Shown one piece after another: positions 54,984 through 62,001 of a DNA stretch of 64,000 bases; position 1 is the first letter of the stretch; each line of letters opens with the position of its first letter. The translations under genes were made by a program, and so were the position numbers. The notes beneath the pieces are model-generated. The model had not been told where the DNA came from. It ran no database searches and saw nothing but the letters and a program-made list of their open reading frames with translations. Location of the stretch: assembly GCA_023265995.1 (NCBI GenBank), contig JAHFSA010000006.1, forward strand, positions 152,005 through 216,004, given 5' to 3'. This DNA is from Perlucidibaca sp. (lineage in GTDB: Bacteria > Pseudomonadota > Gammaproteobacteria > Pseudomonadales > Moraxellaceae).

Positions 54984-56345
54984 TCAGGCCGGCTCGCAGG
55001 CGCGTAACGGCAGCTTGATCTCCACGCGCAGGCCGGGGCCGGCATCACGCAGGACGATGCGGCCTTCATGCAGCTGAATGACCGCGCGCACCAGACTCAG
55101 GCCCAGTCCCAGACCCGGCGTCAGGCGGGTGTCGTCGAGCCGGTAGAGGCGCTCGAAGACACGCTCGCGCTGGGTCTCGGGAATGCCCGGACCGTGATCG
55201 CGCACCGTCAGCACGCAGCTGTCGTCGCGCAGCGCGCAGGACAGCTCGATGGCGGAGTCCGGCGCGCCATACTTGATGGCGTTGTCGAGCAGGTTGATGA
55301 GCAGCTGGAACAGCAGGTCACGATGCCCGTTCACCGCCAGCGACTCCGGCAGCTCCAGCTGCAGGTGCTGACCATTGGCCTCGGCCAGCGGCTCCATGAA
55401 CTCGGCGGCATCGCGGCAGAGCGCGGCCATGTCGATGTGCGTGAAGGCGCCACGCAGGATGCCGGAGTCGACACGGGCGATCTTGAGCAGGGACTGGAAG
55501 GTCGACAGGATCTGGTCGATGTCGCCGAGGTGGCGCTCTATCCAGGGCTCCCAGTCACCCGCCGCCGGCCGCTCCTGCTGCGAGGCTTCGAGGCGGGCAC
55601 GCAGACGTGTCAGCGGCGAGCGCAGGTCATGGGCGATGTTGTCGGTGGCGCCCTCGATGCCGGTGATGAGCTGCTGAATGCGGTCGAGCATGTTGTTGAG
55701 CGTGCGCGCGAGCTGGTCGAACTCGTCATTGCTGCCCTGCACCGGAATGCGGTGACGCAGGTCGCCCTGCATGATCTGGCGCGCCGACTGACGTATGGTC
55801 TCGATGGGCTGCAAGGCCGTCCGGGTGATGAAGCGGCCGGCCATCCAGGCCATCAGCAGCACCACCAGCAAACTCCAGGTCGCGCCCTGGCGCATCTTGC
55901 GCTGCACGTGATGCAGCTCGTATTCGTCGAAGGCCACGAGCAGGCGCGAGCCATCCGGCAAGCGCGTCCAGCTCGCCGCCATGGCCGTCTTGTTGGGGTG
56001 ACGCAGACTCGGCAGCGTCAGATGCCCGGGGCTGTCGCGCGCCGTATCCGGCCAGGCCGCGATGTTGCCGGCCAGGGCCTGACCGGCTGCCTCGAGGCGA
56101 TAGTAACGCTCGTGCGCCCGGGCATGGTGCTTGACCCGGTCATCGATCAGATGCGTCAGGCCGGCGCGACCGTCGATGGTGTACTCACTGACCAGCATGG
56201 CCAGCTCGGCATCCACGCTCTCCTCGATATGCTCGCGCATGAAGCGGTTGCTCAGCCACAGCACCAGCACCAGCAGCACCAGGAAGCAGAGCACGATGAC
56301 GCCGACATTGGACAGCGTCAGGCGGCGGGCGGTCGACAGATGCAT
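54984..56345 (-). CDS. Sensor histidine kinase, PmrB-like
   Basis: A 453-residue inner-membrane sensor kinase. TM1 is at about 12-32, a periplasmic domain of about 120 residues follows, and TM2 is at about 157-173. A HAMP domain spans about 174-228. The H-box is Asn-Ile-Ala-His239-Asp-Leu-Arg-Ser-Pro-Leu. The N-box is Asn-Leu-Leu-Asp-Asn-Ala-Ile-Lys-Tyr, and the G-boxes are Asp-His-Gly-Pro-Gly-Ile and Gly-Leu-Gly-Leu-Gly-Leu-Ser. It follows its response regulator by 4 bases. Position opposite the PAP2/eptA genes suggests it senses cations or envelope stress and controls lipid A modification (PmrAB role inferred from context). Confidence 0.92.
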   Translation of the reverse strand: MHLSTARRLTLSNVGVIVLCFLVLLVLVLWLSNRFMREHIEESVDAELAMLVSEYTIDGRAGLTHLIDDRVKHHARAHERYYRLEAAGQALAGNIAAWPDTARDSPGHLTLPSLRHPNKTAMAASWTRLPDGSRLLVAFDEYELHHVQRKMRQGATWSLLVVLLMAWMAGRFITRTALQPIETIRQSARQIMQGDLRHRIPVQGSNDEFDQLARTLNNMLDRIQQLITGIEGATDNIAHDLRSPLTRLRARLEASQQERPAAGDWEPWIERHLGDIDQILSTFQSLLKIARVDSGILRGAFTHIDMAALCRDAAEFMEPLAEANGQHLQLELPESLAVNGHRDLLFQLLINLLDNAIKYGAPDSAIELSCALRDDSCVLTVRDHGPGIPETQRERVFERLYRLDDTRLTPGLGLGLSLVRAVIQLHEGRIVLRDAGPGLRVEIKLPLRACEPA

Positions 56346-56349
56346 GGCG

Positions 56350-57027
56350 TCAGCCCGGCTCGCGCAGGCAGTAGCCTGCGCCGCGCAGGGTATGGATCAG
56401 CGCCGGCCAGGGCTGCTTGTCGACCTTGGCGCGCAGACGCGACATGTGCACATCGATGACATTGGTCTGCGGGTCGAAGTGATAGTCCCAGACGCCCTCG
56501 AGCAGCATGGTGCGGGTCACCACCTGACCGGCATTGCGCATGAGGTATTCGAGCACGCGGTACTCCTGCGGCTTGAGCAGGATCTCCTCGCCGGCACGGC
56601 GCACCTGGCGGGTCAGCCGGTCCAGTTCCAGGGTATGCACACGCAGGGTGTTGTTCGGCTCGGCGCGCTGGTTGCGCCGCGTGATGACATCCAGCCGCGC
56701 CAGCAGCTCGCTGAGCACAAAGGGTTTGACGAGATAGTCGTCACCGCCGGCGCGCAGGCCCTTGATGCGCTCGTCGACATCGTTGAGGGCGCTGAGTATC
56801 AGCACCGGCAGCTGCGAACCACTGGCACGCAGGGCGGCGAGCAATGTCAATCCGTCCATTTGCGGAAGCATGCGATCGAGAATCAGGGCATCATAAGGCT
56901 CGCCGGTCGCCAGATAGAGCCCGTCGCGACCATTGTCGGCGTGATCCACGACATGGCCTGATTCCTGGAGGGCGCGCACCAGGTATCCGGCGATTTCCTT
57001 GTCATCCTCCACCACCAGCAAACGCAT
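56350..57027 (-). CDS. OmpR-family response regulator, PmrA-like
   Basis: 225 residues. The receiver has the acidic pair Asp8-Asp9, phosphoacceptor Asp51 (Leu-Ile-Leu-Asp-Arg-Met-Leu-Pro) and Lys101. The C-terminal winged helix shows Leu-Lys-Pro-Gln-Glu-Tyr-Arg-Val-Leu-Glu-Tyr-Leu and Val-Trp-Asp-Tyr-His-Phe-Asp-Pro-Gln-Thr-Asn-Val-Ile-Asp-Val-His. The start at 57027 has AGGG 8 bases upstream; the earlier in-frame ATG at 57048 falls within a palindrome. Divergent from the PAP2-eptA operon, its most likely target. An 18-bp palindrome lies in its 5' untranslated region. Confidence 0.93.
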   Translation of the reverse strand: MRLLVVEDDKEIAGYLVRALQESGHVVDHADNGRDGLYLATGEPYDALILDRMLPQMDGLTLLAALRASGSQLPVLILSALNDVDERIKGLRAGGDDYLVKPFVLSELLARLDVITRRNQRAEPNNTLRVHTLELDRLTRQVRRAGEEILLKPQEYRVLEYLMRNAGQVVTRTMLLEGVWDYHFDPQTNVIDVHMSRLRAKVDKQPWPALIHTLRGAGYCLREPG

Positions 57028-57045
57028 GCACTGCCCTCTCTTCAC

Positions 57046-57063
57046 CACGATGACGTCATCGTG
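57046..57063. promoter_or_regulatory. Perfect 18-bp palindrome upstream of the response-regulator gene
   Basis: CACGATGACGTCATCGTG, a gap-free palindrome 19 bases before the regulator start codon and 150 bases before the PAP2 start. It could be an operator for a dimeric regulator or, in RNA, a hairpin next to the ribosome site. It does not resemble the PmrA direct-repeat box. Confidence 0.55.
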
Positions 57064-57215
57064 CGCATGACCACATCGTTATCGCAGCAGCGGTGGCGGT
57101 CAAGCGCAATGCCCGTCATCCGGCCGAAGATGAACACCTGTTAATCGCCCGGCAAGCCTGCGGCCATGGACAGGGCAGCATAATGCGGCGCATCACTGGA
57201 TAACCGGAATCGCCC

Positions 57216-57962
57216 ATGCGCTCGGCCTTCTTTCCCGATCACAACCCTGCCGTCGCGAACCAATGGCTGTCGCGAGACTGGCTCATGTGGTCGCTGCTCT
57301 GGCTGCTGGCCGTGGTGATTTCGCGTTTCACCGACATCGACATGATGCTGACCAACAGCTTCTATGATCCGGTCGCGCAGACCTTCCCGCTGCGCAACGA
57401 ATGGCTCTGGGACACCGGCCTGCACAAGGGTGCCAAGCACTTCAGCACCCTGGCCTGGGTGCTGCTGCTGATCGCCACCGTGCATGCGCGCTGGCAGGGC
57501 AACATGGCGCGCTACCAGCCGCTGGTCTTCGTGCTGGTCAGCAGCGCCCTCGCGCTCATGGTCAACGGCCTGCTCAAGGGACACTCCAGTCACAGCTGCC
57601 CGTGGGCGCTGAACGAGTACGGCGGCAGCGCCGACTACTTCCGCCTGCTCGCCGCCACGCCCATCAATCCCGGCCCCGGCCACTGCCTGCCCAGCGGCCA
57701 TGCCGGCGTCGCCTTCATGTGGTGGCCCGTGGTCTATGCCTGCGCACGCTGGCGGCCGCAGTGGCGCTGGCCGGCGGCCCTGCTGGTGCTGGCCTTCGGC
57801 GTGTTCTGCAGCTATGTCCAGATCGCGCGCGGCGCACACCTCCTGTCGCATGTGCTGATCGCCGCCGCCGTCTGTGGCAGCATGTCCAGCCTGACTTATC
57901 ATCTGCCCGACCTGCGCAAGTTCTTCACCGGCGCATCCAAAGCCGCCGCCCAGGGAGCCTGA
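57216..57962 (+). CDS. PAP2-family lipid phosphatase
   Basis: A 248-residue membrane phosphatase with about six spans. The PAP2 motifs are Lys121-Gly-His..., Pro159-Ser-Gly-His162 and Arg205-Gly-Ala-His-Leu-Leu-Ser-His212. The third motif is complete enough for the catalytic His, though it has Arg-Gly-Ala-His in place of the common Ser-Arg-x-x-x-x-x-His. It ends 2 bases before eptA, so the two are cotranscribed. Such pairs occur as LpxE/EptA, where the phosphatase removes the lipid A 1-phosphate before phosphoethanolamine addition, and as the mcr-1/pap2 cassette of Moraxellaceae origin. A possible -10 CATAAT lies at 57179-57184 with no clear -35. Confidence 0.9.
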   Translation: MRSAFFPDHNPAVANQWLSRDWLMWSLLWLLAVVISRFTDIDMMLTNSFYDPVAQTFPLRNEWLWDTGLHKGAKHFSTLAWVLLLIATVHARWQGNMARYQPLVFVLVSSALALMVNGLLKGHSSHSCPWALNEYGGSADYFRLLAATPINPGPGHCLPSGHAGVAFMWWPVVYACARWRPQWRWPAALLVLAFGVFCSYVQIARGAHLLSHVLIAAAVCGSMSSLTYHLPDLRKFFTGASKAAAQGA

Positions 57963-57964
57963 AC

Positions 57965-59584
57965 ATGAAACACCGCATCAACTGGCGCTCGCTGGTCAGC
58001 GTCAATGCCCTGGTTGCGCTCTGGATCGTGCTCACCGGCAACCTCACCTTCTTCAGCAAGCTGTCCGGGCTGACCCCGTTCGACGGCTGGCGCGCCTGGG
58101 CCTTCCTGTTCTCGGCCGTGGTCTTCCTCTGGGCCTACATCAATCTCGCGCTGCAATGGCTGACCTGGGGACGCCTGGCGCGCCCGCTGCTGACCTTTCT
58201 GCTGCTGGCCAGCGCCATGACCGCCTTCTTCGTCGACACCTTCGGCGTCGGCATCGACGGTGGCCAGATCCAGAACATGATGGAAACCGACATGCGCGAG
58301 GTCCTCGACCTGATGAGCTGGCGCATGCTGGGCTATGCCGTGGTGCTCGCCGGCGTGCCCATCTTCCTGCTCTGGCGCCGTCCGCTGGCCAGCGAAGGCC
58401 TGTGGCCGCGCCAGCGCGGCCGCCTGCTGTCCAGCCTGCTCAGCCTGCTGCTGGTGGCTGGTGTGGCGGCATGCTTCTTCGCCGATTACGCGTCGATCTT
58501 CCGCGGTCATCGCGAAGTGCGTCTGGTCATCAACCCGCAGAACTACATTGTCGGCCTGCGCCACTACTACCATAAGGGCAAGCCGGCCCAGGACCTGCCG
58601 CTGGTGGCCTACGGCACGGATGCCCACCGCATGCAGTCGGCCAGCGAGTCCGGCCGCAAGCCCGTGCTGATGGTGCTGGTGGTCGGTGAAACGGCGCGCG
58701 CCGAAAGCTTCGGTCTCGACGGCTACAGCCGCAACACCACGCCGGAGCTCGCCGCACGCCAGGTCCTCAACTTCACCCAGGTCAGCTCCTGCGGCACGGC
58801 CACGGCCGTCTCCCTGCCCTGCATGTTCTCCGGCTTCACGCGCAAGAACTACGATGCCGGCCTCGCCCATCATCGCGAAGGCCTGCTCGACATCCTGCAG
58901 CGCGCCGGCTACCAGGTCACCTGGATGGACAACAACTCCGGCTGCAAGGGAGCTTGCGCCCGCGTTCAGCAGCAGCCGCTGCTGGAGTCGCGCAAGGCCG
59001 CCTGGTGCGATGGCGGCGAGTGCCATGACGACCTGCTCGTCGACACCTTCGCCGACTTTGTCCAGAAGGCGCCGACACGCGATCAGGTCATCGTGCTGCA
59101 TCAGGCCGGCAGCCACGGCCCGGCCTACTACAAGCGCTATCCCGCCGAATACCGCCGCTTCCAGCCGACCTGCGACAGCAGTGCCCTGCAGAGCTGCTCG
59201 CGCGAGGCCGTGATCAACACCTACGACAACACCATTGCCTACACCGACCATGTCCTGGCGCGCGTGATCGACGTGCTCAAGTCGCATGGCGACCAGTACC
59301 GCACCGGTCTCTGGTATGTCTCCGACCATGGCGAGTCGACCGGCGAAAGCGGCCTCTACCTGCACGGCGCACCCTACATGTTCGCGCCCAGCCAGCAGAC
59401 CCACGTGCCCATGGTGGCCTGGTTCTCGCCGGACTTCGCCAACCTGCACCAGGACTGCCTGAAGCAGCACCAGACCGCCGTGCTCTCGCACGACAACCTG
59501 TTCCACACCATGCTCGGCCTGCTCCAGGTCCGCACCAGCGTGTATGAGGCTGCCCTCGACATCAGCGCCAGCTGCATGGCCTGA
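57965..59584 (+). CDS. eptA: Lipid A phosphoethanolamine transferase (EptA/PmrC/MCR family)
   Basis: 539 residues. It transfers phosphoethanolamine from phosphatidylethanolamine to lipid A phosphates, lowering surface charge and polymyxin binding. Five N-terminal membrane helices (within 1-175) precede a periplasmic alkaline-phosphatase-like domain. Zinc/catalytic residues are intact: Glu242 (Val-Gly-Glu-Thr-Ala-Arg-Ala), nucleophile Thr280 in Ser-Cys-Gly-Thr-Ala-Thr, and Ser-Asp-His-Gly-Glu-Ser near residue 455. Cysteine pairs for the conserved disulfides are present. It follows PAP2 by 2 bases and faces a PmrAB-like system. It is a chromosomal relative of, not evidently identical to, the mobile MCR enzymes. 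Confidence 0.95.
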   Translation: MKHRINWRSLVSVNALVALWIVLTGNLTFFSKLSGLTPFDGWRAWAFLFSAVVFLWAYINLALQWLTWGRLARPLLTFLLLASAMTAFFVDTFGVGIDGGQIQNMMETDMREVLDLMSWRMLGYAVVLAGVPIFLLWRRPLASEGLWPRQRGRLLSSLLSLLLVAGVAACFFADYASIFRGHREVRLVINPQNYIVGLRHYYHKGKPAQDLPLVAYGTDAHRMQSASESGRKPVLMVLVVGETARAESFGLDGYSRNTTPELAARQVLNFTQVSSCGTATAVSLPCMFSGFTRKNYDAGLAHHREGLLDILQRAGYQVTWMDNNSGCKGACARVQQQPLLESRKAAWCDGGECHDDLLVDTFADFVQKAPTRDQVIVLHQAGSHGPAYYKRYPAEYRRFQPTCDSSALQSCSREAVINTYDNTIAYTDHVLARVIDVLKSHGDQYRTGLWYVSDHGESTGESGLYLHGAPYMFAPSQQTHVPMVAWFSPDFANLHQDCLKQHQTAVLSHDNLFHTMLGLLQVRTSVYEAALDISASCMA

Positions 59585-59606
59585 CACCCGCCCGCACATG
59601 ACATAG

Positions 59607-59637
59607 ACTCCGGGGGTTCCCCACCCCCGGAGTAGTC
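59607..59637 (+). promoter_or_regulatory. Hairpin that sequesters the ribosome site of the small lipoprotein gene
   Basis: A perfect 11-bp stem (59607-59617 with 59623-59633, loop TCCCC) contains GGAG at 59629-59632, the only Shine-Dalgarno sequence before the ATG at 59638. No T-run follows, so it is not a canonical terminator of eptA. It could close the ribosome site until melted or bound. Confidence 0.6.
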
Positions 59638-59931
59638 ATGTCCGTCGTCACACCCGCCGCCACCCGGCGCATCGCCCTGCTGCTTCTGCTGACCACCGGC
59701 CTCAGTGGCTGCATCGTCGCCACCGTGGTGGATACCGCCGTTGGCGTCGCGGTCGGCACCGTCAAGGTCGGCGCTGCGGTCGTTGGCGGCACGGTCAAGG
59801 TCGCCGCCGCAGGCGTCAAGGCCGCCACCGGCAGCGATGATGACGACAAGGAAAAGGCCAAGGACAAGCCGGCTGCCGCCAGCACGGACAAGCCTGCCGA
59901 ACAGCCGGCACCGACCGACACCCCGCATTGA
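59638..59931 (+). CDS. Small lipoprotein with Gly/Val/Ala repeat region
   Basis: 97 residues. Lipoprotein signal with Leu-Ser-Gly-Cys (Cys25). The next 40 residues repeat an 11-residue Val/Ala/Gly pattern (Thr-Val-Lys-Val-Gly-Ala-Ala-Val-Val-Gly-Gly then Thr-Val-Lys-Val-Ala-Ala-Ala-Gly-Val-Lys). An Asp/Lys-rich then Pro/Ala-rich tail follows, probably disordered. Likely attached to the envelope by its lipid. The ribosome site GGAG lies inside a hairpin. Function unknown. It is followed by an SDR gene after 22 bases and probably cotranscribed. Confidence 0.75.
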   Translation: MSVVTPAATRRIALLLLLTTGLSGCIVATVVDTAVGVAVGTVKVGAAVVGGTVKVAAAGVKAATGSDDDDKEKAKDKPAAASTDKPAEQPAPTDTPH

Positions 59932-59953
59932 GTCAGCACAAGGAATTCCGCCC

Positions 59954-60775
59954 ATGAGCAAACTGCAATCCCTTCACGGCAAGCTCGCCCTGGTCACCGG
60001 CGCCGGCTCCGGCATCGGTCGCGCCACCGCCCTCCGCCTCGCCCGGCTCGATGCCCGCGTCGTGCTCTGCGACCGCAACCCGGCATCGCTGCAAGGCACG
60101 CTGGACCTGCTCGTCGGCAACGATGTCCACGCCGAAACCGTCGATGTCTCCGACTGGGCCGCCATGCAGGCGCTCGGCGAGCGCGTGCATGCCAACCACG
60201 GCACGCTCGACATCCTGGTCAACAACGCCGGCGTGGCCACGGCAGGCAACTTCCTGAGCACCCCCATCGATGACTGGAACTGGGTCATGGGCATCAACCT
60301 GATGGGCGTGGTGCATGGCTGCAAGGTCTTCGGCGCGGCCATGGCCGAGGCCGGTCGCGGCCACATCGTCAACATCGCTTCGGCGGCCGGCTACTATGCC
60401 GCGCCCGACATGTCGGCCTACGCCGCCAGCAAGCATGCGGTCATGGGCCTGACCGAATCGCTGCGCCTGGAAATGGCGGAGCGCGGTGTCGGCGTCAGCG
60501 CCATCTGCCCGGGCGTCATCAACACCAACATCGTCGCCGCCAGCCGCATGCATGGCAGCGCGGCACAGGCCCAGGACAAGCTGGTCAACTTCTACAAGCG
60601 CCGCAACTACGGCCCCGAGCATGTCGCCGACGCCGTCATCGAGGCCATCGCCAACAATCGCGCGGTGGTACCGGTCAGCCCCGAGGCCTGGGCCCTGTAT
60701 GCCGGCAAGCGCCTGCTGCCGGGCGTCTTCGACAGCGTCCAGCGCTCGGCCCTGTTCCGCAAGCTCAAGCCCTGA
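59954..60775 (+). CDS. Classical short-chain dehydrogenase/reductase
   Basis: 273 residues. Cofactor motif Thr-Gly-Ala-Gly-Ser-Gly-Ile-Gly (16-23), Asn-Asn-Ala-Gly-Val, and the catalytic Ser in Asn-Ile-Ala-Ser-Ala-Ala-Gly-Tyr with Tyr-Ala-Ala-Ser-Lys. An Asp after the second strand (Cys-Asp-Arg-Asn) favours NAD. Pro-Gly-Val-Ile-Asn-Thr matches the family. The C-terminal region resembles SDRs found with hydrolases in Moraxellaceae and mycobacteria. AAGGAA lies 9 bases before the start. Substrate unknown; it is followed by a second reductase gene after 34 bases. Confidence 0.9.
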   Translation: MSKLQSLHGKLALVTGAGSGIGRATALRLARLDARVVLCDRNPASLQGTLDLLVGNDVHAETVDVSDWAAMQALGERVHANHGTLDILVNNAGVATAGNFLSTPIDDWNWVMGINLMGVVHGCKVFGAAMAEAGRGHIVNIASAAGYYAAPDMSAYAASKHAVMGLTESLRLEMAERGVGVSAICPGVINTNIVAASRMHGSAAQAQDKLVNFYKRRNYGPEHVADAVIEAIANNRAVVPVSPEAWALYAGKRLLPGVFDSVQRSALFRKLKP

Positions 60776-60809
60776 TACGCGCAAGCCAACTCACTACTGG
60801 AAGATCGTC

Positions 60810-61886
60810 ATGAGCCAGCCCCCTGCATCGAACAGCCCCGTGCTGGTGACCGGAGCCTCCGGCTACATCGCCACCTGGATCGTCAAATACCTGCTCGAGG
60901 CCGGTCACACGGTGCATGCCACGGTGCGCGACCCGTCCAAGGCCCGCAGCGTCGCGCATCTGCTGAAGGCGGTGGAAGGCACGCCGGGCACGCTCAAGCT
61001 GTTCAAGGCAGACCTGCTCGACGAAGGCAGCTTCGATGAAGCCATGCAGGGCTGCGAGCTGGTCATGCACACGGCGTCGCCGTTCGTGCTGGATGGTTTC
61101 AAGGACGCCCACGAAGCCCTGGTCAGACCCGCCGTCGAGGGCACGCGCAACGTGCTCAACGCCGTCAATCGCACCCCTTCCGTGCGCCGCGTCGTGCTCA
61201 CCAGCAGCGTCGCCTCCATACTCGGCGACAACCGCGACATGGAACGCGTGCCCGCAGGCATCTTCACCGAGTCCGACTGGAACACCACCAGCAGCGTCCA
61301 TCACAACCCCTACCAGTTCTCCAAGGTGGCCGCCGAGCGCGAGGCATGGAAGCTCTGTGAAGCGCAGTCGCGCTGGGATCTGGTCACCATCAACCCGAGC
61401 ATGGTGATGGGCCCGGCCCTGACCAGCAGCAGCCAGTCCGCCAGCATCGGCACCCTGATCCAGATGGGCGATGGCACGCTGCGCACCGGCGTGCCGCGCC
61501 TGGTCATGGGCGTCGTCGATGTCCGCGAGGTCGCGCGCGCCCATCTGCTCGCCGGCTTCACGCCGGAAGCCACGGGTCGCCACATCCTCAGCACCTGCGA
61601 ACTGAGCATGCTGGAAATCGGCCGCATCCTGCGCGAGCACTACGGCAAGGCCTATCCGTTCCCGCGCATGGAGGCACCCAAGGCACTGGTCTGGCTGTTC
61701 GGGCCGCTGCTGGGACCGGTCACGCGCAAGTTCATCAGTCGCAATATCGGCTATCCGCTGCGCTTCGATCACAGCCGCAGCATCGCGCTCGGCGTGCAGT
61801 ACCGTCCGATCGAGCAGACCCTGGTCGAGCATTTCCAGCAGCTCATCGATGACGGCCTGCTCAAGCGCAAGAAGAAGCGGGCCTGA
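60810..61886 (+). CDS. NAD(P)-dependent SDR, dihydroflavonol-4-reductase-like (copy 2)
   Basis: A 358-residue extended SDR highly similar (about 60% by eye) to the product of 53827-54888. It has Val-Thr-Gly-Ala-Ser-Gly-Tyr-Ile-Ala, Ala-Thr-Val-Arg-Asp-Pro-Ser-Lys, Thr-Ala-Ser-Pro-Phe-Val, Ser-Ser-Val-Ala-Ser and Ile-Asn-Pro-Ser-Met-Val-Met-Gly-Pro. The catalytic Tyr-x-x-x-Lys appears as Tyr-Gln-Phe-Ser-Lys. The end is a run of Lys. GGAAG lies 6 bases before the start. It follows the classical SDR in the same operon. The paralogs flank the two-component/lipid A region in opposite orientation. Confidence 0.88.
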   Translation: MSQPPASNSPVLVTGASGYIATWIVKYLLEAGHTVHATVRDPSKARSVAHLLKAVEGTPGTLKLFKADLLDEGSFDEAMQGCELVMHTASPFVLDGFKDAHEALVRPAVEGTRNVLNAVNRTPSVRRVVLTSSVASILGDNRDMERVPAGIFTESDWNTTSSVHHNPYQFSKVAAEREAWKLCEAQSRWDLVTINPSMVMGPALTSSSQSASIGTLIQMGDGTLRTGVPRLVMGVVDVREVARAHLLAGFTPEATGRHILSTCELSMLEIGRILREHYGKAYPFPRMEAPKALVWLFGPLLGPVTRKFISRNIGYPLRFDHSRSIALGVQYRPIEQTLVEHFQQLIDDGLLKRKKKRA

Positions 61887-61915
61887 ACCCGGAGCACGCC
61901 AGGCTTGGCTGCGCT

Positions 61916-61949
61916 GACCGGATCGGCTGATTTTTCAGCCAATCCGGTC
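61916..61949 (+). other. Long hairpin downstream of the SDR operon
   Basis: 15-bp arms (61916-61930 and 61935-61949) with one mismatch and a TTTT loop, 29 bases after the SDR stop. The 3' side lacks a T-run, so it may be an inefficient terminator or an RNA-stabilising structure. Confidence 0.5.
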
Positions 61950-62001
61950 CGCCCCGGCAGTGTTAGCCTGCCTTTGCGACCGTCCAGTCACAGAGCCCGT
62001 C

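Noticed and set aside
57065..57215. PmrA box before the PAP2-eptA operon
   Set aside because: Only one TTAAT half-site is visible (57141-57145); the paired repeat needed for a PmrA box is absent.
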